DNA of 18,353 bases from a bacterium (GCA_028278125.1 JANQEY010000236.1:1-18353), one strand, 5' to 3'; shown: positions 7,254 to 15,093, counted from the first letter of the stretch. Made by a program: numbers and translations. Notes: generated by a model from the letters alone, not told the origin.

Positions 7254-7790
7254 TCAGCGGGGTCCCGGGCCCCTGTCCCGTGGATGATCCTTCGGTGGAT
7301 GGTGTCCTCGTTTACCCGGGGGACGCATTTCGTGGATAACATCTCGCATCATTTCAGGAAATCGTTCCATAAAAACCATCAACCTTGCCTGCTGATTGAC
7401 CGATAGAATATCAGTTACAGATTGCTGAAATTGCTTCCGAGCTTCGAACATCCTGTCAGATAAAACATCATATTCCTGCATTAATGTTCTTAATTCTGAA
7501 TCGTCTTTCCCCAGTTTGGCTGAATGCCCCAGGTCTTCCAGTTTCTGCCTGATTTCCCGGTGCACCTCTTCAACAGTCTTATCAAATTCGTTAAACCGTG
7601 GGAAAAATCGTGCTGCCTGTTCTTCCGTAAGATCAAGTGTTTCAGTAAGCTTCAGCATTTTGATAGTTTTTACTCTCTCATGGATTTTCGCGCGGTGCTC
7701 GGGATTATCATGAAACCCCGGCTGAGCAAAAACTGAAGCTGAAAACAGTAGTAAAATAACGGTGCTTAGTGTAATTATTAGCTTTTTCAT
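7254..7790 (-). CDS. Spy/CpxP-family (LTXXQ) periplasmic protein
   Basis: The precursor has 178 residues. A signal peptide (M-K-K, hydrophobic core 4-18, V-F-A cleavage at 22) exports it to the periplasm. The body is alpha-helical with the family's two motifs, L-T-E-E-Q (54-58) and L-S-V-N-Q-Q-A-R-L (129-137), each starting a long charged helix. The tail from 157 is Pro/His/Arg-rich with H-H and further His residues (163-169), which could bind metal. Spy, CpxP, ZraP and CnrX are relatives that act as chaperones or stress/metal sensors. It is the last gene of a sigma / membrane protein / Spy set, with 22 nt between it and the membrane-protein gene. GGAG (7798-7801) lies 7 nt before ATG. Its stop codon directly abuts that of the convergent gene on the plus strand. 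Confidence 0.88.
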   Translation of the reverse strand: MKKLIITLSTVILLLFSASVFAQPGFHDNPEHRAKIHERVKTIKMLKLTETLDLTEEQAARFFPRFNEFDKTVEEVHREIRQKLEDLGHSAKLGKDDSELRTLMQEYDVLSDRMFEARKQFQQSVTDILSVNQQARLMVFMERFPEMMRDVIHEMRPPGKRGHHPPKDHPRDRGPGPR

Positions 7791-7812
7791 CTGTATTCTC
7801 CATGTGATAAAC

Positions 7813-8289
7813 TTAAAGGATCGAAATTTCTTTTAATCTCTGGTATGTTGTTTCAAGCTGCTCTTCGTCAAATTCATACATCAGCTCGATTGGTTCGGAA
7901 ACCTCTTCCGTTTCCATCATTTGATACATACCGACAAGATCATCATCAAGAAACGCCAACGTCATCGAATCAAGGTCTATTTCGTTATAAGCAAGTTGAT
8001 CTTCAAGTGATAAATAATCACTCATCAAGAATTGGATAAATCCTGTGGAATCAAGGGAATTGTCCGCACCAAACTTGATACCGGGAATTCCATGCCAGGT
8101 AACAACAGCAAAGATTATCGCAAATGCTATCGAACTCACTGTGCTTTGTATGGCATGTCTTTTCCGCCTTTTTTGAACCATGCCGTGGACAGCTGTAATA
8201 AAGTCGGAATCAGAAAGCCCGGATTCGCTGGAAAATTCATTCTTGCCATAACTTTCCAGTAGTTTAGATGTTTTTTCTTCAAACTCCAC
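7813..8289 (-). CDS. Single-pass membrane protein, probable anti-sigma factor
   Basis: The 158-residue protein starts with GTG, preceded by a perfect GGAGG (8296-8300) six nt away that overlaps the end of the sigma gene; one nucleotide separates the sigma stop codon from the GTG. Residues 1-46 are polar and end in R-R-K-R-H (41-45), residues 47-65 form one membrane helix, and residues 66-158 are strongly acidic. By the positive-inside rule the N-terminus faces the cytoplasm and the acidic domain the periplasm. There is no cysteine, so the zinc-binding anti-sigma (ZAS) motif is absent. Topology, tight coupling to the sigma gene and position before a periplasmic LTXXQ protein suggest an anti-sigma factor that senses the envelope. 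That role is inferred; I recognise no named domain. Confidence 0.7.
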   Translation of the reverse strand: MEFEEKTSKLLESYGKNEFSSESGLSDSDFITAVHGMVQKRRKRHAIQSTVSSIAFAIIFAVVTWHGIPGIKFGADNSLDSTGFIQFLMSDYLSLEDQLAYNEIDLDSMTLAFLDDDLVGMYQMMETEEVSEPIELMYEFDEEQLETTYQRLKEISIL

Positions 8290-8290
8290 T

Positions 8291-8890
8291 TTAATCCTCC
8301 AGCATTGTTCGAAGTTTTTTCAGTCCCTGGTGAACATTCGCTTTGGCGCCACCGGTACTGATGTTCATGATCTCTGAAACTTCGTCGTACGGAAGTTCTC
8401 TTATAACACGCAGGATTACTGCTGTTCGCTGCCTTTCAGGTAATTCTTTCAGTAATACATGCGCCCGTTCCGCAAGAATCTTCCATTCTGTCGTCTGCTC
8501 AGATGATGGCACAGACATCTGTGAAAATCCCGGGAATTCTCCATCGTCGTCAGCTCTTTTCATCCGCCAGCGTTTTAAACGACGTTTAAAGCTGATTGAC
8601 TGGTTGATTGCGATACGGTAAAGCCATGTCCTCGGGTGGGATAGTGAACGAAAACCAGACATGTGTTCATATGCCCTGATAAATGTCTCCTGGGTGAGAT
8701 CTTCCGCCTCTTCAGTATTTCCGCTGATCCGGACACACAAATCATAGATATCACGACGGTAAAACTTTACCAGTTCTTCAAAAGCTTTGTTTCGATCGGT
8801 TTTCAGGAGACCGGTCCAATAGTCCAGGTCAAAAGCGCCGGTATTAACCTTGTTCGAATGCGACTCTGATTTTAACAGCACTTCCGTCAA
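8291..8890 (-). CDS. ECF-type RNA polymerase sigma factor
   Basis: The 199-residue product has region 2 at about 37-105 (D-L-T-Q-E-T-F-I-R-A-Y at 64-74, then the R-T-W-L-Y-R-I-A-I-N segment at 87-96) and region 4 at about 137-195 (L-P-E-R-Q-R-T-A at 150-157; L-P-Y-D-E-V-S-E-I-M at 166-175; helix-turn-helix with S-T-G-G-A-K-A-N-V-H). Region 3 is absent, as in extracytoplasmic-function sigma factors. It should direct RNA polymerase to envelope or stress promoters and be held by the membrane protein encoded next. The start is uncertain: TTG 8890 is used here, GTG 8881 is possible, and neither has a strong ribosome site. A candidate ECF-type promoter lies about 47 nt upstream, suggesting autoregulation. 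Confidence 0.92.
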   Translation of the reverse strand: MTEVLLKSESHSNKVNTGAFDLDYWTGLLKTDRNKAFEELVKFYRRDIYDLCVRISGNTEEAEDLTQETFIRAYEHMSGFRSLSHPRTWLYRIAINQSISFKRRLKRWRMKRADDDGEFPGFSQMSVPSSEQTTEWKILAERAHVLLKELPERQRTAVILRVIRELPYDEVSEIMNISTGGAKANVHQGLKKLRTMLED

Positions 8891-8936
8891 CTGAATTATC
8901 CCACCGTTTATGTGCCTTTAACGTCCGCATATATGT

Positions 8937-8962
8937 GACGCACAGAATCAGGGCAGGTTTAA
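8937..8962 (-). promoter_or_regulatory. Candidate autoregulated ECF promoter
   Basis: Read on the minus strand, TTAAAC (8962-8957) is followed by 16 nt and CGTC (8940-8937). This has the architecture of known ECF promoters with an AAC-type -35 and a CGT(A/C) -10 at this spacing. Transcription would start near 8930, about 40 nt before the sigma-factor start. One match by eye is weak evidence on its own; the position in front of the sigma gene makes it worth recording. Confidence 0.35.
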
Positions 8963-8981
8963 TCTGAATATGTGGAGGGCT

Positions 8982-9938
8982 CTAAATGTTTACGTTAATT
9001 CCTAATCGATGAACGTTTCCAATCGCTCCAAATGACTGGAAAGCATAGTTGAAAATCATGTTTTTTATAGTAATCCCGGCACCACCGGAAATTCCCGCAA
9101 TCCCGTCTTTTTGTCCGCCAACTTTGTAATCGGTAGCCAGGGTAGTATAACCGGCTCTCAACTTCAGTTGATCGGAAACCTGGAATTCACCGCAACCGGT
9201 AATAAAAATATCCTCATCACGTTCAAAATGAACGTTTGCGCCGAGCCTCAATGGAAGGTGTTCAAGCTTTTTTGATGCACCCACCCGTGCTGTCGTGGGC
9301 AGGTCTTCGCTTACCCCGGCATAATCGCTAAGTTGGAAACCTATATTAGAGATAACCGCCGCTACATGGACGTAATTCCATCCAGTATCCCACGATACAC
9401 CTGTATCGAGAGCAATAGCGTTGGAACTGTAAGAATCATCTATTTTGCTATTGATATATTTTCCGGATACACCAAGCGAAATTCCCCTGGGAAGAGACCT
9501 GGAATAACCTGCTACCAGCATCAGATCCGTTGGAGTGAAAGTCCCATCCTGAGGGCTTTCAAGCGATTCATATCTCTCAAATTCACCGTAGTTGAAGTAA
9601 TTTACAGCAACTGCTCCATAACCGTTAAAAACAGGCTGACCATATGTTAAAAGTCCCGCACTGAGATCAAGTGGGTGATCAGAATAGGATATTGCTGCAT
9701 TTCTAGTTTCCAGTCCGGCCATTCCTGCAGGATTTGAATGAAGTGAACCAATATTTCCCCTGGCGTGGCTGATGGCAAATCCACCAAGCGCGGCACCTGC
9801 TGGACTTTGGTCGATTCGAAGCAGATCGAACGCACCCGACGCGTAACTTAAACTTCCCGATAAAACTAGTACCAGGATTAATAGTAATTTTACAATTCCG
9901 GTTAAATTATTATAACTATTGGTTTTTCCAGGGATCAT
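8982..9938 (-). CDS. PorV/PorQ-like outer-membrane beta-barrel protein
   Basis: From ATG 9938 the product has 318 residues. A long-n-region signal peptide (hydrophobic core 16-29, S-Y-A cleavage near 33) is followed by G-A-F-D-L-L-R-I and A-A-L-G-G-F (49-54), then S-N-P-A-G-M-A-G (68-75), the hallmark of the UPF0164/PorV-PorQ family. Alternating amphipathic strands with aromatic girdles run to the end, where the protein closes on L-G-I-N-V-N-I as outer-membrane barrels do. PorV and PorQ help process and attach T9SS cargo. A longer frame reaches 10022, but ATG 9938 has GAGGA (9947-9951) 8 nt upstream and gives a proper export signal. It overlaps the peptidase gene by 23 nt, so translation is probably coupled. 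Confidence 0.82.
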   Translation of the reverse strand: MIPGKTNSYNNLTGIVKLLLILVLVLSGSLSYASGAFDLLRIDQSPAGAALGGFAISHARGNIGSLHSNPAGMAGLETRNAAISYSDHPLDLSAGLLTYGQPVFNGYGAVAVNYFNYGEFERYESLESPQDGTFTPTDLMLVAGYSRSLPRGISLGVSGKYINSKIDDSYSSNAIALDTGVSWDTGWNYVHVAAVISNIGFQLSDYAGVSEDLPTTARVGASKKLEHLPLRLGANVHFERDEDIFITGCGEFQVSDQLKLRAGYTTLATDYKVGGQKDGIAGISGGAGITIKNMIFNYAFQSFGAIGNVHRLGINVNI

Positions 9939-10926
9939 CTGTACTGTCCTCGTTCCATGTTGGTTCGTCCCATCCATAAGCGTCCTCAAAGATACCCGGC
10001 TCCTCCCCATCAGGTTCCTCAAGATTACGTTTTCTTCTATAAATTGTCACTATCCCCACTACCATAACAAGCAAAGACGCGCTTCCCCATATCGCCATAT
10101 CCAGGTCAAACCATTCAACCAGGTTCCACAACCTGTATTTTTTACTCAATGACTGGTGCCAGGCAATCTCAATATCAAGAAGTGGTTTACCTGCATGTTT
10201 TAATGTGAATTCTTCTACATCTTTGTTATCACGATAAGCATGGATTAAACCAGAAATGTATTCCCATCCATAATTATCAACCAGGTATTCAACCATACTG
10301 ATTGATTGTAAATATGCAACTCGTGCTTCTCCAGGATTAAACTGTAATACTTCATCTATTTCGTCAAGCGTAAAGGTCTTTTTTAATACTACTGCCTTTG
10401 CCAGGGGAACCCGGTTCTTGAAAAGGGTTTCCCCACTTAAATAAAATGCTAAACCCTCAGCAAACCATCTTGGTAAATGAGAATCACCATCGAGTTCCGT
10501 TAACAGGTGAACACTCTCATGCAATGCGGTAGTACTGAAAACACCCTTTTTATCCAGTTTTCGTGGTGTTTTGAGGATTACAGTTCGTTGTCTTGGATAA
10601 ACAGCTCCACCCGTCCATTCCGGAAGTCCATGTGTCAGATATTTAAAACGACTCTCATTAGGCGCGATAAAAACAGTAATATTATTCGGAATTCTTAGTT
10701 TCAACTTCTCGGAAAATTCTGGTAATTTCTTCTCATAGAGATCAGCTAGGAGCTCAGCCGCTTCCAAATCAACCGGTTCATAATAGATATCAAAAACTCC
10801 GCTCTTGAGGATGTCCCAGTCTCCAGGCGGTAGTTTACTCTTCTGGTAATATCCATTGACAGGAGTAATCAGAGGCACCAGAAACACTATAATTATAAAA
10901 AATATTTGTAAAGCAGTTTTTCTCAT
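9916..10926 (-). CDS. Membrane-anchored HExxH metallopeptidase (peptidase MA-like)
   Basis: The protein has 336 residues. A signal sequence (hydrophobic 7-23) leads to an extracytoplasmic domain with the zinc motif H-E-S-V-H (136-140) and, 17 residues on, W-F-A-E-G-L-A (154-160) with Glu157 as the third ligand; this is the gluzincin layout of peptidase MA-like domains. One membrane helix (about 276-296) is followed by R-R-K-R and a short, very acidic cytoplasmic tail (301-336). The catalytic domain therefore sits in the periplasm, held at the inner membrane. Substrates are unknown. The next gene starts inside its last codons, tying it to a PorV/PorQ-like protein, and priA ends 31 nt upstream. 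A role in processing surface proteins is inference from that neighbourhood. Confidence 0.85.
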   Translation of the reverse strand: MRKTALQIFFIIIVFLVPLITPVNGYYQKSKLPPGDWDILKSGVFDIYYEPVDLEAAELLADLYEKKLPEFSEKLKLRIPNNITVFIAPNESRFKYLTHGLPEWTGGAVYPRQRTVILKTPRKLDKKGVFSTTALHESVHLLTELDGDSHLPRWFAEGLAFYLSGETLFKNRVPLAKAVVLKKTFTLDEIDEVLQFNPGEARVAYLQSISMVEYLVDNYGWEYISGLIHAYRDNKDVEEFTLKHAGKPLLDIEIAWHQSLSKKYRLWNLVEWFDLDMAIWGSASLLVMVVGIVTIYRRKRNLEEPDGEEPGIFEDAYGWDEPTWNEDSTDDPWKNQ

Positions 10927-10957
10927 AAATACTCTTTAATTGATCAGCTTCATGGTT

Positions 10958-13396
10958 TCAATTTACTATCAACGGATCAACATCAATAATCAAGGATACT
11001 CCGGCTGGAAGTTTCATATGCTTTTTCACCCCTCGAATTTGTTTACGCATATATGAGCCGGAAGGATCTTCTTTTCGGTCGATACGAACTACTATCCGGT
11101 GTCGATATTTTCTTTTTTTTCGTGCAACCATCGCAGGAGCGGGCCCCAGGATAAGAAGCGGATCTCCAACTTTCCTCATTTCCTTTGCCACGGCTTCAGC
11201 AGCTTCCAGGGCACGTTCATTCTTATTTGATGCCAGGGTAATAACGATCATCCTCGAATATGGCGGATATAAAAATGTCTTTCTAAGTTGTGCTTCCCTC
11301 TCCAGGAATCCGAATATGTCGGGCTTGGCCAAGTACTGGAATACCGCGTTTTCCGGATCAAGCGTCTGTATGATTACTTTTCCTGCCTTATCGCCTCTTC
11401 CTGCTCGCCCAGCGGCCTGGACAAGCAAACGGAACGTTTTCTCGTTTGCCCTAAAATCAGGTAGAAATAAAGATGTGTCGGCATTAACCACACCCACAAG
11501 GGTAACATGCGCAAAATCATGCCCCTTGGCAACCATCTGTGTACCAAGTAACAGCTGAGATTCACCAGAGGCAAAAGAACGAAGGATTTCTTCGTGCTTC
11601 CTTGATCTTTTAGTAGTATCCTGATCCATCCGGATTGGTGTCAAATCCGGAAAACGTCTTAATAGCTCTTCTTCAATGCGTTGTGTTCCTGCACCTGCCT
11701 GGCGCAGTTTCTCTGACCCGCATTCAGGACATTTTCCAGGCACCCTGGTTGAAAAGCCGCAAAGATGACACTTCATCCGTGTACTTCCGGTTCCAGTATG
11801 AACCGTCATGGATATATCGCAATTAGTGCAGGTAACACGTTCTCCACATTTACCGCATACCAGGACAGGTGAATAACCCCGCCGGGTTATCATCAGGACT
11901 GTCCCCTCATTTTTCGAGTCCTGTTCCTGGATTGCCCTGGAAAGATCAGTTCCTATGTAGGGTGCTTTGCCTCCCTCTCTTCTCCTGTCAACAATAGAAA
12001 TTTCCGGCCAACCTGCGCCAAAACGAGAAGTCAGTTCAAAGTATTTAGTTTTCCCCGTTTCCAATAATCTTATGCTTTCCAGGCTTGGAGTTGCAGATAC
12101 AAGAACAACCGTGGCTTCCTGTTTTTTTGCGCGCATCAGTGCGACATCACGAGCATGATACCGGGGAGAACTTTCCATCTGTTTAAACGATTCTTCGTGC
12201 TCTTCATCGATTACAACCAACCCAAGATTGTTTACGGGTGCGAAAACAGCGCTTCTGGGACCGACAACTATAGTGGCGCTTCCTTTACGGACTGCCTGCC
12301 ATGCAGCAATCCTCTGGGATTTGGTCAACGCTGAGTGTAAAATTACTACAGGGGAATCAATTGAGTCCCTGATCCGTGCCACAACCTGGGGTGTTAATGA
12401 TATTTCCGGTACAAGAAGCAGGACACCTTTACCATTTTTGACAGCGTGTTTAATAAGTTCAGAATAAACTTTTGTTTTCCCACTTCCGGGTGAACCACCG
12501 AGCAGGAATGTCCTGAATTTTCCCTTATCCAGTCCGCTCTTTATTTCTGATATCGCTTTTTCCTGGTCTTTGGATGGGATTAAAGTGTCGGAATTTTTTC
12601 TTGGATCAAAACCGCGGGCGAACTCCAGTTTTGATTCTTTTCGGGTTGTTACATATCCCATTTTTATCATGGCAACGAGTATCGGACGGTTTACTTTTGC
12701 TTTCGACCTCAGTTCAGTCCATGAAAGTTCTCCGCCGCAGTCAAGAAGTGTATTCCACAACCTTTGCCTTGCTTTTGCATTCGACGGTATTTCTTTTAGA
12801 GGTGCATCTTTAACCGCTTGCACAATCTCCAGCGAGTATATCTGCGATGGATCGAGGACACCACGCTCCTGCAAGCTAATGAGACCGCATGATTCTAAAA
12901 CTCGAAGCCTGTCTGTGAGATGTGGATATTTATCAAATTGTGCAAGTTTTTTTAACGTGGTAGAATGTGAGGCGACTATCTTCCGGGCGAGATTTCTCAG
13001 TTTTATATCTCTCAATACCTCGTTCGGCCATTCCCCTTCAAACTCTGATCCCATCCAGGTGATCTTCAGTTGCGGAGTTTTCATCAGGCCTGATGGTAAT
13101 GCGGCTCTTATTGCTTCGCCCCATTCACACATATAGTAATCAGATATCCATTCAGTCAGGTCGAGGATATCCGAAGGGACAAACTGCTCAACATCAAGGC
13201 TTTCGAGAATATCTTTAGTTTTAACCGAAGGGGCTATGCCTGTGATTGATAGAACTATCCCTACAACTGCACTATTTCTCAATGGAACTTTAACACGGCG
13301 ACCAACAAGGTTTTCTGAATCAATGGATTTGTCAATACTATAGGTGAGAACTTGACCATTACCACGGTCTATTGCAACCTGTGCGTACAATTCCAC
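10958..13396 (-). CDS. priA: Primosomal replication-restart helicase PriA
   Basis: PriA recognises stalled forks and reloads the replicative helicase. The 812-residue protein is full length. An N-terminal DNA-binding region (1-105) precedes a winged-helix part, then the helicase core: Walker A G-S-P-G-S-G-K-T (301-308), D-E-E-H (397-400), S-A-T-P-S (434-438), the G-T-Q-M-V-A-K-G-H-D-F motif (618-628) and Q-A-A-G-R-A-G-R (660-667). Eight cysteines in four pairs (514/517, 523/526, 543/546, 556/559) form the zinc module inserted in lobe two. The Walker A begins G-S-P-G where most PriA proteins, as I recall them, have G-V-T-G; this should not impair ATP binding. The start is GTG, 3 nt after the der stop codon, with GGAAGAA nearby inside der. 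Confidence 0.97.
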   Translation of the reverse strand: MELYAQVAIDRGNGQVLTYSIDKSIDSENLVGRRVKVPLRNSAVVGIVLSITGIAPSVKTKDILESLDVEQFVPSDILDLTEWISDYYMCEWGEAIRAALPSGLMKTPQLKITWMGSEFEGEWPNEVLRDIKLRNLARKIVASHSTTLKKLAQFDKYPHLTDRLRVLESCGLISLQERGVLDPSQIYSLEIVQAVKDAPLKEIPSNAKARQRLWNTLLDCGGELSWTELRSKAKVNRPILVAMIKMGYVTTRKESKLEFARGFDPRKNSDTLIPSKDQEKAISEIKSGLDKGKFRTFLLGGSPGSGKTKVYSELIKHAVKNGKGVLLLVPEISLTPQVVARIRDSIDSPVVILHSALTKSQRIAAWQAVRKGSATIVVGPRSAVFAPVNNLGLVVIDEEHEESFKQMESSPRYHARDVALMRAKKQEATVVLVSATPSLESIRLLETGKTKYFELTSRFGAGWPEISIVDRRREGGKAPYIGTDLSRAIQEQDSKNEGTVLMITRRGYSPVLVCGKCGERVTCTNCDISMTVHTGTGSTRMKCHLCGFSTRVPGKCPECGSEKLRQAGAGTQRIEEELLRRFPDLTPIRMDQDTTKRSRKHEEILRSFASGESQLLLGTQMVAKGHDFAHVTLVGVVNADTSLFLPDFRANEKTFRLLVQAAGRAGRGDKAGKVIIQTLDPENAVFQYLAKPDIFGFLEREAQLRKTFLYPPYSRMIVITLASNKNERALEAAEAVAKEMRKVGDPLLILGPAPAMVARKKRKYRHRIVVRIDRKEDPSGSYMRKQIRGVKKHMKLPAGVSLIIDVDPLIVN

Positions 13397-13399
13397 GTT

Positions 13400-14713
13400 C
13401 TATTTCTTCCGAAATACCAGTTTTAATGGAACACCCTCGAAGCCATATTCTTCACGGAGGCATCTCTCCAGGAACCTTTTGTATGATTCAGGAACCAGTT
13501 TTGGATAGTTCAGGAAAAAGGCAAACAGGGGCGGTGAATCGTTTACCTGGCTGACATATTTTATTTTCAGCCATTTTCCTTTGACCGATGGCGGTGGTTG
13601 TCTTTCTGTAACTTTATTGATGAATTGATTCAATGGTGCGGTAGAAATCCGTCTTGAACGCTGTTCATGGACAGCGATTGCATTGTCAAGGACGTTTCTT
13701 GCGCGTTTTCCTGTTAATGCCGACATGAAGATAATCGGCACAAAGGCAAGATCGGGAAGCTGAAGCCTGATCTCTTTTTCAAATTCTCGCTGTGTGTTGG
13801 TTTCCTTATCAACCAGGTCCCACTTGTTGACAACGGTAATCAGTCCCTTGCGTTTTTCACGGACATCATCCAGGAGTCGCCTGTCATGTTGTGTAAGACC
13901 TTCAGAACCATCAATCAAAACCGCAGCAACCTCACTTCTGTTGAGTGCCCTGATAGTTCTCAGTGCTGTAAAATACTCCAAAGATTCCTTATGAAGTTCA
14001 CGGGATTTTTTTATCCCGGCAGTATCAACAAGACGGATATTATTCCCCATGTATTTCATGCGGAAGTCTATCGCATCACGAGTAGTTCCGGGAATTTCTG
14101 AGACGATCTGTTTTTCGGCACCCATTAACCTGTTTAAAAGGGATGACTTTCCTACATTCGGACGACCCACGAGCGCAAGACGGATCTCGTCTGAGGTATC
14201 TTCATCTTCAATGAACTTGTCCAGTCCCTCAACAACTTCATCAAGAAGGTCACCGCTGTTCATACCACTGACACCACTGACTGCAATGGGAGTACCCAAT
14301 CCCAGGCCGTAAAATTCTGAAGCAAGAGGCTCGTGATCCGGTGTATCAAGCTTGGTTACTGCCAGGACAACAGGTAGCCCTGAACGTTGAACCATCCGTG
14401 AAACCTGGACATCGCTTTCAGTAGGCCCAACCTGACCGTCAACAACAACAATCAGCTTATCCGCTTCCATTATCGCTGCTTCGGCAGCTCGGGAAACCAA
14501 CTCATCGATCTCTTTCTCAGCTTTACTGACAAGTCCACCGGTATCAACCAGTGTAAACTGGCAACCGTTCCATTCCAGCTCAGCGCTTATCCGGTCACGG
14601 GTTACACCTGACCTGTTATCTTCAATTGCTACACGTCTACGTAAAAACCTGTTGAAAAGTGTTGATTTTCCAACATTAGGACGACCTACTATAGCGACGA
14701 CTGCTTTACTCAT
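13400..14713 (-). CDS. der: Ribosome biogenesis GTPase Der (EngA)
   Basis: Der carries two GTPase domains in tandem and a C-terminal KH-like domain and helps mature the 50S subunit. The 437 residues show G-R-P-N-V-G-K-S twice (10-17 and 183-190), D-T-G-G (57-60) and D-T-A-G (230-233), and N-K-W-D (296-299) in the second domain. The first domain has T-K-L-D (120-123) where N-K-x-D is usual. The KH-like part (about 350-437) contains the P-P-L-F-A-F-F segment and a basic end (F-R-K-K). The gene heads the minus-strand run: a candidate promoter lies 50 nt upstream and priA follows after 3 nt. The ATG has only a weak ribosome site. Confidence 0.97.
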   Translation of the reverse strand: MSKAVVAIVGRPNVGKSTLFNRFLRRRVAIEDNRSGVTRDRISAELEWNGCQFTLVDTGGLVSKAEKEIDELVSRAAEAAIMEADKLIVVVDGQVGPTESDVQVSRMVQRSGLPVVLAVTKLDTPDHEPLASEFYGLGLGTPIAVSGVSGMNSGDLLDEVVEGLDKFIEDEDTSDEIRLALVGRPNVGKSSLLNRLMGAEKQIVSEIPGTTRDAIDFRMKYMGNNIRLVDTAGIKKSRELHKESLEYFTALRTIRALNRSEVAAVLIDGSEGLTQHDRRLLDDVREKRKGLITVVNKWDLVDKETNTQREFEKEIRLQLPDLAFVPIIFMSALTGKRARNVLDNAIAVHEQRSRRISTAPLNQFINKVTERQPPPSVKGKWLKIKYVSQVNDSPPLFAFFLNYPKLVPESYKRFLERCLREEYGFEGVPLKLVFRKK

Positions 14714-14762
14714 CTAATTAATATCCGATTAACTTGCAGAACCTTCGATATTCGATATGCCA

Positions 14763-14791
14763 AGTCTATGGTTAAAGAATAACAATATCAA
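14763..14791 (-). promoter_or_regulatory. Candidate promoter of der
   Basis: On the minus strand TTGATA (14791-14786) and TAGACT (14768-14763) are 17 nt apart, matching sigma-70 boxes at 5 of 6 and 4 of 6 positions. The boxes sit just beyond the terminator that ends the tRNA unit and about 50 nt before the der start codon. Confidence 0.45.
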
Positions 14792-14799
14792 CATTTATC

Positions 14800-14845
14800 A
14801 AAAAAAATACCGTGCTCCACCTCTTGATATCAGGATGATCCACGG
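14800..14845 (-). terminator. Probable terminator of the tRNA-Gly unit
   Basis: On the minus strand CCGTG (14845-14841) pairs with CACGG (14814-14810) across a partly paired interior of about 26 nt, and eight T residues follow (14807-14800). The stem is short, so confidence is moderate. Its place between the tRNA and the der promoter is what a terminator there would need. Confidence 0.5.
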
Positions 14846-14884
14846 AAGTTCCAGTTCATTGAAACTGCAAAGCTTTATGTTTTG

Positions 14885-14956
14885 AGCGGCGGACGGGACT
14901 CGAACCCGCAACATCCAGCTTGGGAAGCTGGTGCGCTACCATTGCGCCACCACCGC
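14885..14956 (-). tRNA. tRNA-Gly (anticodon CCC)
   Basis: The 72-nt cloverleaf reads on the minus strand: acceptor GCGGTGG / CCGCCGC (one G-U), D stem GCGC/GCGC, anticodon stem CCAGC/GCTGG around loop TTCCCAA, a 5-nt variable loop, and T stem GCGGG/CCCGT around TTCGAGT. The anticodon CCC reads GGG glycine codons. The discriminator base is U, as in bacterial glycine tRNAs. The 3' CCA is not encoded (the genome continues CAAA), so a CCA-adding enzyme must finish it. Confidence 0.97.
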
Positions 14957-14972
14957 TTTACAATATTAACTG

Positions 14973-15001
14973 AAATTACTATTTCATCTTCTAGCTGTCA
15001 A
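14973..15001 (-). promoter_or_regulatory. Candidate promoter of tRNA-Gly
   Basis: On the minus strand a perfect TTGACA (15001-14996) is followed after 17 nt by TAATTT (14978-14973), about 17 nt before the mature tRNA 5' end. The -35 match is strong and the -10 weak. Confidence 0.5.
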
Positions 15002-15037
15002 GAACATCAAGGCGAGCCCTGTTATTGTTTAAAATCA

Positions 15038-15066
15038 TTGATTAACTGAACCATTGGTTTTATCTT
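15038..15066 (+). promoter_or_regulatory. Candidate promoter of gatD
   Basis: TTGATT (15038-15043) and TATCTT (15061-15066) are 17 nt apart, each matching sigma-70 boxes at 4 of 6 positions. The predicted start site would leave a leader of about 20 nt carrying the AGAGG ribosome site. Confidence 0.4.
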
Positions 15067-15093
15067 CCCGCGTTGCATAAAAAGAGGTTGGAA

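Noticed and set aside
9939..10022. Longer N-terminus for the PorV/PorQ-like protein
   Set aside because: It would overlap the peptidase gene by more than 100 nt and put 28 polar residues before the export signal; ATG 9938 has a proper ribosome site.
12570..13136. 188-codon plus-strand open frame
   Set aside because: It lies fully inside priA on the other strand, has no domain and no ribosome site, and its composition is that of an antisense shadow.
15073..15093. TTG start seven codons upstream for gatD
   Set aside because: AGAGG lies inside this stretch, six nt before ATG 15094, so the ATG is the better start.
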